DNA of 64,000 nt from Selaginella moellendorffii (taxonomy: Eukaryota; Streptophyta; Lycopodiopsida; Selaginellales; Selaginellaceae): contig NW_003314407.1 in the NCBI RefSeq assembly GCF_000143415.4, positions 186,001 through 250,000 of the forward strand. Direction: 5' to 3'. Below, piece after piece: positions 21,212 through 31,596 of this stretch (within the stretch, counting starts at the first letter, position 1; each line of letters opens with the position of its first letter). The notes under the pieces were generated by a model, which saw nothing but the letters and a program-made list of their open reading frames with translations, searched no databases and had not been told where the DNA came from. A program made the position numbers and the translations under genes.

Positions 21212-22663
21212 ATGGCGCCGACGGCCGACTACGATCTGTGGAAGAAGCACACGCCAGATCTCTACGATGTGATCATCACTCATGCTCTCGATTGGCCGGT
21301 GACGTCGGCGCAGTGGCTCCCTGATCATCAGAGGATCTTGCTTGGAATCAAGGCGCTGGATGATCCCGAAGATTGTCTGGAGAATTGCGTCCTCATCGTC
21401 AAGCTCGCTGTCCCAGCCGATCTTGACGCCGAGATCCCTGAGAACTGGGTAAGGCCCCCCTCCTTCTTCCTTCCATGTCTTTCCTGCGTTTCTTGATCTT
21501 TGTCCGATGAGGCTGAAATTCGATGTGGAATGCTCCATCCTAGGTCCAGATGACTCAATGGATCAAGCACGAAGGCCAGGTCAATCGAGCTCGCTACATG
21601 CCGCAATGCCCAACCATCGTCGCCGCCAAGGGCGAGACGTCGCGAGTTTGCATCTTCGACACCACGAAGCACGAGAATTCCGGCGGCCTGCCGTCGCAAG
21701 TGATCGCCGAGACCCAGCCGGAGATGCTACTCGAGGGGCATACCAAAGGTGGCCATGGTTTATCCTGGAATCCCTTCCGATGTGGCATCCTCGCGAGTGG
21801 ATCACGCGATGGTCTCGTTTGCGTGTGGGATGTGGGCGCCGCTGGATCATCGTCTCGTCCCATTATCACTTACCCGGTACGTAGACCTCATGAGGCAAAG
21901 ATATTTGATGCTTGCTCATAGTTTTTTCCTCGTTTTTGTCTTAGCAAAACACTCCAGTGGGAGACGTTACCTGGACGTCAAAACACGAGAACGTCTTTAG
22001 CACCGGGGATGAAGCAGGCTGGATGCGGACATGGGACTTGCGAGATCCTCTCAATCTAGTGGTTGCGGTGCGTGCTCACCTAGACCCATTGGAGTCACTG
22101 GCCTATCATCCTTACGACGAATTTTGTCTCGCAACTGGTTCGTGCGATAACACTGCCCGGATCTTCGACATACGCACACTCTCCCAGCCTATGCACACGT
22201 TCGTCGGTCACAGGTAAGTGATCTCTTTGGTCGAATAATGTTCCTCTCTTCGATCAATCCATTTTGATCTAGGGATACGGTTGTACGCGTCGACTGGAGT
22301 CCCAAATATCAGGGTGTGTTGGTTACGTCGTCAGAAGATCACAGGGTCATGCTTTGGAACGTGCAAAGGTGGCCTTTGTGAAAAACAGTAATCTATAGAG
22401 TAACTTTTTTGCTCGTCCTCGGTGAATCCAGGATTGGGGACGAACAGAGCGCCGAGGATGCCGAAGACGGACCACCTGAGCTCGTGTTTATCCACGGTGG
22501 ACACTGGGACATAGTCCACGACTTCTCCTGGGACGCCACCGCCAATCTCATCACCAGCGTCGGAGAAGATCACACTGTTCAGATCTGGAGGACGGCAAAA
22601 CACATCAAGCGCACTATGAGGGGCTCTTCGCCATCCAGGATGGAGACCCCTTCCTCTCCATGA
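21212..22663 (+). CDS. Divergent MSI1/RBBP4-like WD40 histone-binding protein
   Basis: Exons 21212-21448, 21544-21876, 21945-22213, 22273-22368 and 22432-22663; the frame closes to 388 residues. The N-terminus ([20 protein letters not shown], then QWLPD) is the H4-binding helix region of the RbAp46/48-MSI1 family, followed by [11 protein letters not shown], a family hallmark. WD40 blades follow: [64 protein letters not shown] and [17 protein letters not shown]1 proteins are histone chaperone subunits of CAF-1, PRC2 and deacetylase complexes. This copy is shorter than a typical MSI1 (about 420 residues) and has a truncated C-terminus, so it may be a lineage-specific paralogue. A leftover WD-like blade (FKGHKD ... 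GNLLSGSCHGLVW) sits downstream at 22796-22880, outside the reading frame. Confidence 0.8.
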
Positions 22664-22979
22664 TCAGAGAACGAGCAACAGTCTCCTCGAGCTCTAAAAC
22701 AGCGTCAACGTTGCAAGATCACGAAGGCACTGCTGCTGTCACTCGCTCTACTCCCAGCCTACCAGCTCTCAAGTATCATCCGATCCAGCGATCTTGTTCA
22801 AAGGGTCACAAGGACGGCGGCCGTTTTTCCTTTTGTCATGGCAATCTCTTGAGCGGATCATGCCATGGTCTTGTGTGGTGAGATCTCGTCTCATTAACCA
22901 TGCAATTTCTCGTCTTGTTTCAAGTTGGAGAAGTTATTTTGAGTAGTAGAAAATCCGTTTGAAGATTCTCTACCCGCGA

Positions 22980-24440
22980 AAATTTAAATCCAATACAGGC
23001 AACGGTCTAGATGGGCTTCACAGTAAAGGGCCTTAGGATATGCCTTTATTTGAAATCCTACGGAGAGAGCTCGATGGACGATTACCATGTGTGGAAGAAA
23101 CACACGGCAGATCTCTACGATGTGGTCATTACTCATGGGCTCGATTGGCCGGTCACGTCGGCGCAGTGGCTCCCTGATCATCAGAGGATCTTGCTTGGAT
23201 CCAAAGCGCTGGATGATCCCCACGATTGTCTCGAGAATTGTGTCCTCATCGTCAAGCTCGCCGTCCCAGCCGATCTTGACGCCGAGATCCATGAGAACTG
23301 GGTAAGGCTGCTTCTTTTTTCCACGTCTTTCTTCCTTCTCTTGACCTCTAGAGAGTGTATGGAATGGGTCCAGATGACTCAATGGATCAAGCATGAAGAA
23401 GGACAGGTCAATCGAGCTCGCTAAATGCCGCAAACCCCTTCCATCGTCGCCACCAAGGACGTCGCGAGTTTGCATCTTCGACACCACACCACTAAGCACG
23501 AGAATTCCGGCGGCCTGCCGTCGCAAGTGATCTCCCAGGCTCAACCGGAGATGCTACTCAAGGGGCACACCAAAGGCGGCCATGGTCTCCCTTCCGGGCT
23601 GGATGCGTACGTGGGACTTACGAGATCCTTTCAATCCAGTCGTGCTCACCGAGACCCATTGGAGTCACTGGCCTATCATCCTTATGATGAATTTTGTCTC
23701 GCAACTAGTTCGTGCGATAACACCGCCCGGATCTTCGACACACGCGCACTCTCCCAGCCTCTGCACACGTTTGTCGGTCACATGTAAGTCTCTTTGATTA
23801 TATTTCCATCTTCCTCTCTTCTCCCAACTTGATCAATCCATAGGGACACGGTTGTATGCGTCGCCTGGAGTCCCAACCATCCAAGTGTCTTGGTTACGTC
23901 GGCAGAAGATCACAGGCTCATGCTTTGGGACGTGAAAAGGTGGTCTTGTGAAAAACTATAGTTTAACTTTAACTTGGCCTCGGTGAATGCAGGATTGGAG
24001 AAGAACAGAGCGCTGAGGATGCCAAAGACGGACCACCTGAGCTCCTTTTCATCACGGTGGACACTGGGACATAGTCCACGACTTCTCCTGGGACGCCACC
24101 ACCAATCTCATCACCAGTGTCGGAGAAGACCACACTGTCCAGATCTGGAGGATGGCAGAACATATTGAGTGCACTATCAGGGACTCCTCCATTGCTTCCC
24201 CTTCGGGATGTAATCATGGAGAGCAGGGGTCTCCATGATCACAAACGAGCAACAAAGATGTTACTATGCCTCCTTCAATCATCGCCATCATGTCCGAACT
24301 GTTGCAAAGACACTAGCAAGCACGAGGATCAGCACAAAGTATACTCGGATCCAGTGTTGTTCAAGGGACACAAGGATTGCATTTGTCATGGCAATCTCTT
24401 GAGTGGATCATGCCATGGTCTCTCGTGTGTTTGTGGGACG
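22980..24440 (+). pseudogene. Tandem pseudogene copy of the MSI1-like gene
   Basis: The duplicated unit starts at about 22980 with the same AATTTAAATCC ... CAACGGTCTAGATGGGCTT phrase found at 21078-21115, so the HAT gene's last bases were duplicated too. The copy keeps exon 1 (VWKKHTADLYDVVITHGLDW) but has a stop after GQVNRAR, frame shifts in exon 2, and a deletion that joins GGHGLP directly to a later blade (LDAYVGLTRS). The exon-intron borders remain visible. It is not expected to make a working WD40 propeller. Confidence 0.85.
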
Positions 24441-24939
24441 TGAGTAGTCGTCCCATATTAACATGCTTACAGTACGTCTACTCATGTATGGCGCAATTTC
24501 TCGTCTTGTAAACCAGTTTAGTTCGAAGTTCCAAACATGAGCACGTTCCAAGATCTACAAATTTACCATAAAGTGCCTGAAAATTTTAAACTTCACAGCC
24601 TCACACCCCAAAGATCTCCCTTGAGTTCTCAGAAAAGAGGTGTCATTGTTCCAACTCTCGGGACATCATTCTCTTGCAAATTGTTTCACTTTTAGCTCAC
24701 AAACTCTAAGCCATGACACTTATTCCTTGAATTCGTTGATGAATTCCACCTTTACCGAATAAATTCCATGAGTAAATGCCATGGCTAGGATTTTTGTGCT
24801 AAAAGTCAAAAGATTTTGAGAGTGAATGATGTCCTGGGAGATGGAACGATGGTGCCTCTTCTTTAACCAACTTCTTTTGTTCGTTTTTTCATCAAGAGTT
24901 AAATTAATAACCTGGAGAGTGTATAGACGAGTGCCAGGA

Positions 24940-25310
24940 GCACACCAGGGGGGCTTCCATGAGAGCTCTCTGATGGACCACAATGTTTCTGGCTGAATGG
25001 CTGCCGCTCTTTGCAAAGCTCTCGTGCCTGACTCAAGTTTTCAACTTTGTCTTCCACATGTGCAAGCAGTAAACTATGGCTAGCTCAGTAAAGGAAAACT
25101 AAGAACACCAGTGCCTACCTTTTAGCCACGAATATGGATTCCTTCCAAGCTTTTAACGATTTGGAAGCTCTGGCTCCAGAGAAGCCCCATCCTTGCAGTG
25201 TAAGCACGTAGTAGTTGAGGTTTCCAGTTTCTTCGAAGATTACAGCACGAGAGAACAAGATGCCGCCGCAACCAGCATGAAAAGAGTAAAAAACACAAAC
25301 CTTTTCTCGC
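24940..25310 (-). pseudogene. Inverted fragment of the HAT-repeat gene
   Basis: The reverse complement matches two separate parts of the gene at 19063-21107: 24950-25060 resembles exon 5 (LLQRAAAIQP, WSI RELSWKP frame) and 25120-25310 resembles exon 4 (FSRA.IFEETGNLNYYVLTLQGWG). Exons are damaged and partly missing. This places an inverted piece of the upstream gene between the decayed MSI1-like copies. Confidence 0.75.
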
Positions 25311-25583
25311 TTCATACTCTACCCAAAGTGCGTAAAATTTCGCTCATGCTATTGATCTCTTGTTTTAACAGAAAAAAAACTGATGTTCATCTCCCGCAAG
25401 ACATCAAGGTCTGGGAAAATTCGTGTTTTGGCAATGTCTTTTTAGTCATCTGACCCAATGCACACCCTTGGTGGTGTTGATGGGATAGTCATTCCAGTGA
25501 TCAACTGGTTCTTATCGTAATGATTTATATAAGATACACTAGTCTCCATGAAGTTAATTTCAGCTCCGTCACTGCCAGTCAAC

Positions 25584-25950
25584 AGTCTAGATTGGCGTGC
25601 CTAGACAGACAGTTCACAATAAAGGAGCCTAGCATATGCCATAATTTAAATTAAGCTTGCGGAGGAGAGAGAGCTCAGCTATCGCAATGGCGGATTTGGA
25701 AGAAGCACATGCTAGTCTCTACGATGTGGTCATTACTCATGCTCAATTGGCCACTGGCGAGTGGGCTCCTGATCATAATAACATTGCCTGGATCTTTGAC
25801 ATACAGACCTCCAGTGCATACATTGTTGGTACTTTTATCACAACTTGATCAATCCATTTCATCCATGGTACATAGTCTATGACTTCTCTTATGGCACCAC
25901 CACCAATCTCATCACCAGCATTAGTTTCTGTGCTCTTGCAACATTAGATG
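25584..25950 (+). pseudogene. Third, highly decayed MSI1-like fragment
   Basis: Begins with the same leader as the parent (CAACAGTCTAGATT ... GAGCCTAGCATATGCC), then EEAHASLYDVVITHAQLATG corresponds to the H4-binding N-terminus. The rest jumps to pieces of later blades (IAWIFDIQTSS) and the late phrase GACTTCTC ... ACCACCAATCTCATCACCAGCA at about 25875-25920. Only shreds remain. Confidence 0.75.
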
Positions 25951-26349
25951 GCAGCTGTTTAGTAACATCTTGCTCTCCATAATTCAATGTCAAAGAAGTA
26001 GTGGAGGAGTTTTTTGCTGCCCCGATGATGTATTCCACTAGACTCTAGTCAAATCTAGTGTTAGGTGAAGAGATTGATAGATCTGTCCACTTTGAATTCA
26101 GTTTCCACTATAGAAGACCCTTAATCAATTAAAAAACAATCTCAACATCCCTAGTCAACCAAAAAAGTAAAGACTTTTTTACTTTTAATACCCTTAATCA
26201 TTAAAAAAAAAGCCCATATCTTTAAACCATAATGAATCTCTTTCAATATAATGTCACTAATAGATTGATGATGGTGCCCAGATCTGCCCAGATCTAGAGG
26301 ATGGTACATATTCAAGAGCAATAGAGACTCCACTGGGACATCATACAAG

Positions 26350-29165
26350 ACAAGGATTTACACTATATATGATACACTGTTAATGTGACTACCCACATCC
26401 TATTAATACACCCCACAGTGTGACAAACATAATGCTTCATGTGATGATTCATAATGAGGGTGATGATTGAAGAATAGGCATCTAGCACATGTGACAATGC
26501 TTCTGTACTCTTGCAACATAATGACAATTATTTAGTAGCATCTCTTTGTTACTAATTTGTGATCATGGAGTGCTCTCCATGATTGGATCCTGAAGAGGGA
26601 GCAGTAGTAATTTCTCCCACTAGAGCTAATTTAATTCTTCAAGATCTAGACATGTTACCTGGACAGCTAAACATAAGTATGTCTTCAGCCTTGGAGGAGT
26701 TATGTTCCAGACATACTTGCAAAAAGTGTAAAATTTCCTTTAAATATTGACAACTCCCTTCTCAATCTTTTCACTTTTTGAATTCCAAGCCACTCTTGGA
26801 ATTCTTTGACCAATTCCTAGAGTTTGTGTGTGTCAAATATTCTTAGAATTAGTCTATATCATGAAGCTTCTAACCCCTTGAATAGGCTCTTTTTGTTAAG
26901 ATTCTATCCCTTACACCCTAAAGCAAATCCTCCCCTCACTAGAAAATGATTAATAGTTAGGCCACCCTTCAAATCCATTATGCCATACTTCTTTTAAGGT
27001 TTACTAAATTTTATTTCTCCCCTCCCTCTAAATCCACCATGTTGAATATTCTTTCAAAATATTTTTGCCTCACTCACTAACCACTAGAATTGAAATAGGC
27101 TCCAATACTAATCTTAGGATCTTATCCCTTACACTATATGAATTGCCCTTTTTTATTCTATTATCCTAACCTCATGCTTAACAATCCTCCCTTCATTAGG
27201 GAATGATAATCCAAATCATTCTTAGATCCACTATCCTTTTAGGATCTACCAAACTTTAGTTTTCTTTATAAATCCACTATGTCAAATATTCTTTTAGAAT
27301 ATTCTTGAACTAATACCAATGTTATAATTGTGCTTAAGTATGATCATGGATGATCATTCCCTAGGCATGTTAAGCACCAAATCAGTATAATAGGATAAGA
27401 AAAGTCTCTATAATCAATTAATCCCTTTTAGCTAGTTGGGATAAGGTGTAAGGGATAATATCCTAACACTTTCTAGACCTACATCAACACTATATCTTTA
27501 GGGCATTTCTTAAAGGAGAAAATAGATTTGAAGAAGAGGGACTTTAATTATGAAATTTTAGATGGACTAATCTCTCAAGCTCAAGTCTTGGGAGCTTATT
27601 GATGTGGCAACAAACAACTTGCAAGTTTTGAAGATTTAAAACATGTTAAGAAAATTACATAGGAAACTTGCTGTATATTGATCATGCAAATGCCTGGAAC
27701 TGAGGAGATGAGGAAGACTAAACGTTGTGCAAAAAAAAAAAAACGCTCAGAATCTGAAAATGGAACTTCTTGCAACTATTGCACATAAAAAATAAAAGAG
27801 TTAATAATTGATTCCTCCCATAGGATAGCCACCCTAGTATCTTATTCTTGATCAATATCCCAGTGAGCCAAGAATAGTATCCCAACGACCAAAGGAGCAA
27901 GACCAGGACTCTCTCTATAGAGAGTTTATTATGAAAAGCCTCTCTGGCAGATCGATGCTCTAGCATGTGGATAAAATTTATAAAGGTGTCATTTTAAAGT
28001 CTTAGTTTGCTTTTCTTTTCTAGAGGCAATGCAAGGACTTGATATTCAGCAATTTTCAAGTGATCTCTTCATGGTTTCTATCCTGCTGTGGAATGTGGAT
28101 GCTTGATAGCAAGCAATTCCACAATATGTGATCATTCCATTGTACAATATCAATAGGCTTTGATTATAGATTCATAATTAATGTTGGGAGGTAATTTTGC
28201 TAGGAATTTCATAACATGTAAAGATTATGACATGCAAAATAATTGTATGACATATAAAGATTATGATATGTAAGGTAATTGCATAACATGTAAAAGAAAT
28301 TAATCTCTCAGGCTCTATGATGGTATTTTGTCTAAAATATATAGGCAATTTGTGTTTATCAATCTCTAGAACATGAGATATATTGAGAGGACAAACCTCA
28401 TCTAGAACAAATGCCAATGAGTGAATGCTTGCAAGAATGTAGAAAACAACCTAAATAATAATTCATTTAGTCATCCATATACTGTTTATTTACAGCAGCC
28501 CTAAGAAGCATGAGACTGATAGGTTCAAATATGCTGTAATGACAATTGCTATGGCTGTTGCAATCTCATCAACATCTATGTTATCCACCTCAGTACTTAT
28601 GGTTGGTCTTAGTCCATGTGCTTCAGTTGGCATGGCCATATTCTATTGCAGATGAATACAAGCTCTAGAGTGCCATTGTTTCCTTGCCCCCCTCTACAAT
28701 TGCAATAGTTGTTAAACATGATAATAGAATAAGAAAAGGCCTTGCAATTAAGTGATCACTTCTTTAGCTAGTTAGTTTAAGGTGTAAAGGATAAAATACT
28801 AACATTGGTATTGAAGCTTAGTTAGATTCTGATGGCAGACCAGTGGGGTGGGGTAAGAATATTTTGAAGGGATAGTCAACATGGTGGATTTAAAAGGAGG
28901 GGATCTAAAGGGAGAACCAAAGTTTAATAAACCCTTATCTATATAGGGGAGAATTGTTAAACACCAGCTCAAGATAATAAAATAGGAAAGGCCTTGAAAT
29001 CAAATGATCACCCATAGGATCCTAACAGTATTGGCAATGAGGTAAAACACAAATTGGAAGTATGGAACTTTAACAATGCCCTCAGGAATTATGTGGTCCA
29101 TAAGAATGTAGGCATGTGCTAACACTGATCCATTGTTCATGAGCTCCCATCATGTGGATCAACCA
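26350..29165. repeat. AT-rich region with dispersed, partly inverted repeats
   Basis: No credible gene. Blocks around 26890-27340 reappear in reverse complement around 28700-29040, for example the phrases around 'lattice' words such as CCCTTACACCCTAAAG / TTAAGGTGTAAAGGATAAAA and CTAAATCCACCATGTTGA / TCAACATGGTGGATTTA. A related stretch lies at 27350-27470. These look like copies of one non-coding repeat in both orientations. A poly-A run sits at about 27730-27742. Confidence 0.5.
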
Positions 29166-29395
29166 GCGTGTCCAAGAAGCTGAGAGACCATCCGAAAGGA
29201 TCCTTTTCATTCCACAAAAATGGTCATAGTCCACAATATCTCCTTACCAACAATCTTATCAGCAGTGTCAGAGAAGACAGCTCACTATCCAGATCTGGAG
29301 GATGGCGAACACATCACGGCCAACTTCGTTGCTGCCACTTCTTCGGCATCCAACTGATACGGCTCTCCATGTTCAGAGAACGAGGATTTGTGGCA
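29166..29395 (+). pseudogene. Terminal fragment of the MSI1-like gene
   Basis: Matches the last exon of the MSI1-like gene (22520-22680): TCTCCTT ... AATCTTATCAGCAGTGTCAG, then CAGATCTGGAGGATGGCGAA and the tail CTCTCCATG ... CAGAGAACGAG. It converges on the minus-strand PPR gene 3 and overlaps that gene's last codons. Confidence 0.7.
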
Positions 29396-31509
29396 TAGAT
29401 GTTAGACAGAAGAATGTATGGAGCTGCCATCTCCTCGAGCTCTAAAAAGTTGTCCATGATGCTGGCTCCGAGCTGAACGTCGCCATGGAGGTTGCAAGAA
29501 CCGAGCAGTGACGTCCAGGCGGCGGAGTTTGGTAGGCACGGCATGCTTCGTATCAGCATCTCGGCTTGCACTAGCAGCCCGGCCCGTCCCAGACAATCGG
29601 CAATGCAGCAGAAGTGTTCCACCTCTGGGACCAGCCCGTGATCCTGCTGCATTGAAATGAAGCAGTCCCTCCCTCCATCAACGTAGCCTTCGTAGCTGCA
29701 AGCGGCAAGAACTATCTGCAAAGTTGCTTCATCCGGAGTCGGGCAGCTCTCCAAGTTCATCACGTGAAAAATCTCGAGCGCCTGACGGCAGTGTCCATCT
29801 TGTGCGTAAGCTTGGATCATCAAGTTCCACAACAGCAAACTCTTCGTTGGACATCTGTTGAATAGATCTCTAGCGTGCTCCATCTTTCCGGCTTGGGCGT
29901 AAGCCGTTACCATGACTGACCACGTAACCGCGTTCTTCTCGTTCGGGAAACCATCGAATATGTCTCTAGCCATAGTCAGCTGACCGTGGTAAGCATACAC
30001 GGCCATCATGATCGTCCACGAGATCACTGTTTGCTCCGGCGAGTTGTCGAACATAAACTTGGCTTCCGCAAGTGATGATCCTCCGAATCCATAGGCCGCG
30101 GACATGGTGTTCCACGACACGCTCGTATGCTGCGCCATCCTCTTGAAAACCACCTTTGCTAGCTCCAAGTCTCCAACGTTTGTGTAGGCGTTCATGAGCG
30201 AGTTCCAAGAGATGAAGTCCCTCAGCGCCATCGCATCAAAAAGCTTTTTTGCGTCACCAACCTGATCTTCCACCGCGTAGGCAGCCAGCATGGCATTCAT
30301 GGAAACAATGTCCGGGTGTTCCATGCGATCAAAGAGAAGCTTTGCTTGCTCCAAGTTCCCAACCTGTGCATACGAAGAGATTATAAAGTTGTAAGAAACG
30401 ACATGAAAATGCGGCATTTTCTCAAAGACTTGCCTGGCCTCAACCAGCTTCTCGTTGAAAACATAGGCCTGGATGAGCGCGTTCCAGGAGCTTGCGTTCC
30501 TGTTTGGCATCCTTTTGAAAAAAGAAACCGAGTGGCTTATCTTTCCTGGAAGAGAGACGATCATTGCGTTCCAAGTCACAGTATTCCGAACCTCGGCCTT
30601 TTCAAACAGCTCCAGCGCTCGCTGGAGATCGCCACACTCGGCATACCCGGTGATCATCACGTTCCAAGTCACCACAGACTTCTCACGCATCCGCTCGAAC
30701 AAGTCCCTGGCCTCCTCGAGAAGCTTGTTACAAACGCACCCCTGGATCATCGCATTCCACGAGACACTATCTCTGTGAGGAATGGAATGGAACACTCGCC
30801 TGGCCTCCTGCAAGTCTCCGTTTTCCGCAAAGGCCGCGACCAGGGTGTTGTGAGACGCAGCATCACGCGAAGGCATCCTCTCAAAGACTTCCTTCGCTTC
30901 TCCAAGATTCCCACTGTGTGCGTAAGCTTGAATGAGAGCGTTCCACGAGACGACGGTGCGCTGCGGCATAGATTCAAACAGGCCGCGAGACTCCGTGTAA
31001 TCCCCCTTGTGGGCATTTGCAGAAATCAAAGGAGTCCAAGCAACTGGGTCGTGCTCCGGCATCTTTCTCAGCACCGCGGTCGCTTCTACAAGAAAGGATT
31101 TGTGCGCGTACTCCTGTACCATGACTGTCCACACAACAACGTCCCTTTGTGGCATCCTGATGAAAACACTCCAGGCTTCCTCAAGATGCCCATTGAGGGC
31201 ATACGCTTTGATGAGAATCGTCCACGAGAAGAGATTGGGGTCCTTGATCTGATGGAAGACCAAGACCGCATTACCCACACTGCCACACTTGCCATACATC
31301 TCCACCAGGAGATGCGCCAGGTATCGCTTTGGATCCCCGCCGATGAGCGCATGGGCACGCTTCCCCTGGAACAAATCCCTGGAATTCCCGGCCGCTTTCA
31401 CCAGGCGCGCGAGATTTGCCTCGCCTGTGCGATCGAGCGCAGCAGCGCTGGAAGAAGAAGAGCAAAACTGGCGCCACAGAAGGAGCCAAGAGGACGGCCG
31501 ACGTGGCAT
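29314..31509 (-). CDS. PPR protein, SS-type, chimeric C-terminus (PPR gene 3)
   Basis: Intronless, 731 residues, starting MPRRPSSWLLLWRQFCSSSS, a typical Ser/Arg-rich organelle transit peptide. A KRAHALIGG ... LLVEMYGKCGSV unit is followed by about 16 tandem 31-residue S motifs (such as VVSWNALIQAYAHSGN), an L-like motif (SCPTPDEATLQIVLAACSYE) and E1 (CIADCLGRAGLLVQAEMLIR ... LLGSCNLHGDVQ). At YILLSNIYA, the E1 end, homology stops. The last 20-odd residues (from NPRSLN to RSWP) are encoded by sequence that is antisense MSI1-like gene fragment. There is no E2 or DYW domain. Probable role: organelle RNA editing or processing. The head-to-head neighbour is the B3 gene, 87 bases away. Confidence 0.88.
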   Translation of the reverse strand: MPRRPSSWLLLWRQFCSSSSSAAALDRTGEANLARLVKAAGNSRDLFQGKRAHALIGGDPKRYLAHLLVEMYGKCGSVGNAVLVFHQIKDPNLFSWTILIKAYALNGHLEEAWSVFIRMPQRDVVVWTVMVQEYAHKSFLVEATAVLRKMPEHDPVAWTPLISANAHKGDYTESRGLFESMPQRTVVSWNALIQAYAHSGNLGEAKEVFERMPSRDAASHNTLVAAFAENGDLQEARRVFHSIPHRDSVSWNAMIQGCVCNKLLEEARDLFERMREKSVVTWNVMITGYAECGDLQRALELFEKAEVRNTVTWNAMIVSLPGKISHSVSFFKRMPNRNASSWNALIQAYVFNEKLVEARQVFEKMPHFHVVSYNFIISSYAQVGNLEQAKLLFDRMEHPDIVSMNAMLAAYAVEDQVGDAKKLFDAMALRDFISWNSLMNAYTNVGDLELAKVVFKRMAQHTSVSWNTMSAAYGFGGSSLAEAKFMFDNSPEQTVISWTIMMAVYAYHGQLTMARDIFDGFPNEKNAVTWSVMVTAYAQAGKMEHARDLFNRCPTKSLLLWNLMIQAYAQDGHCRQALEIFHVMNLESCPTPDEATLQIVLAACSYEGYVDGGRDCFISMQQDHGLVPEVEHFCCIADCLGRAGLLVQAEMLIRSMPCLPNSAAWTSLLGSCNLHGDVQLGASIMDNFLELEEMAAPYILLSNIYATNPRSLNMESRISWMPKKWQQRSWP

Positions 31510-31596
31510 AAACCATTAAGAAATCCAGGCCGTAGATCAAAGCTAAGCTCGGGATTCTTCTAGGGTTAGAGAGGGCTTTGTTTGGAGCTACTGGCG
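31510..31596. promoter_or_regulatory. Compact divergent promoter, PPR gene 3 / B3 gene
   Basis: The start codons of the minus-strand PPR gene and the plus-strand B3 gene are only 87 bases apart, so both leaders and core promoters must share or overlap this interval and the neighbouring coding ends. No TATA box is evident. Confidence 0.5.

Noticed and set aside
31271-31563. Plus-strand 415-residue frame 30316-31563 opposite PPR gene 3
   Set aside because: Antisense reading of repeated PPR motifs; the minus strand has a transit peptide and E1 and is the gene.
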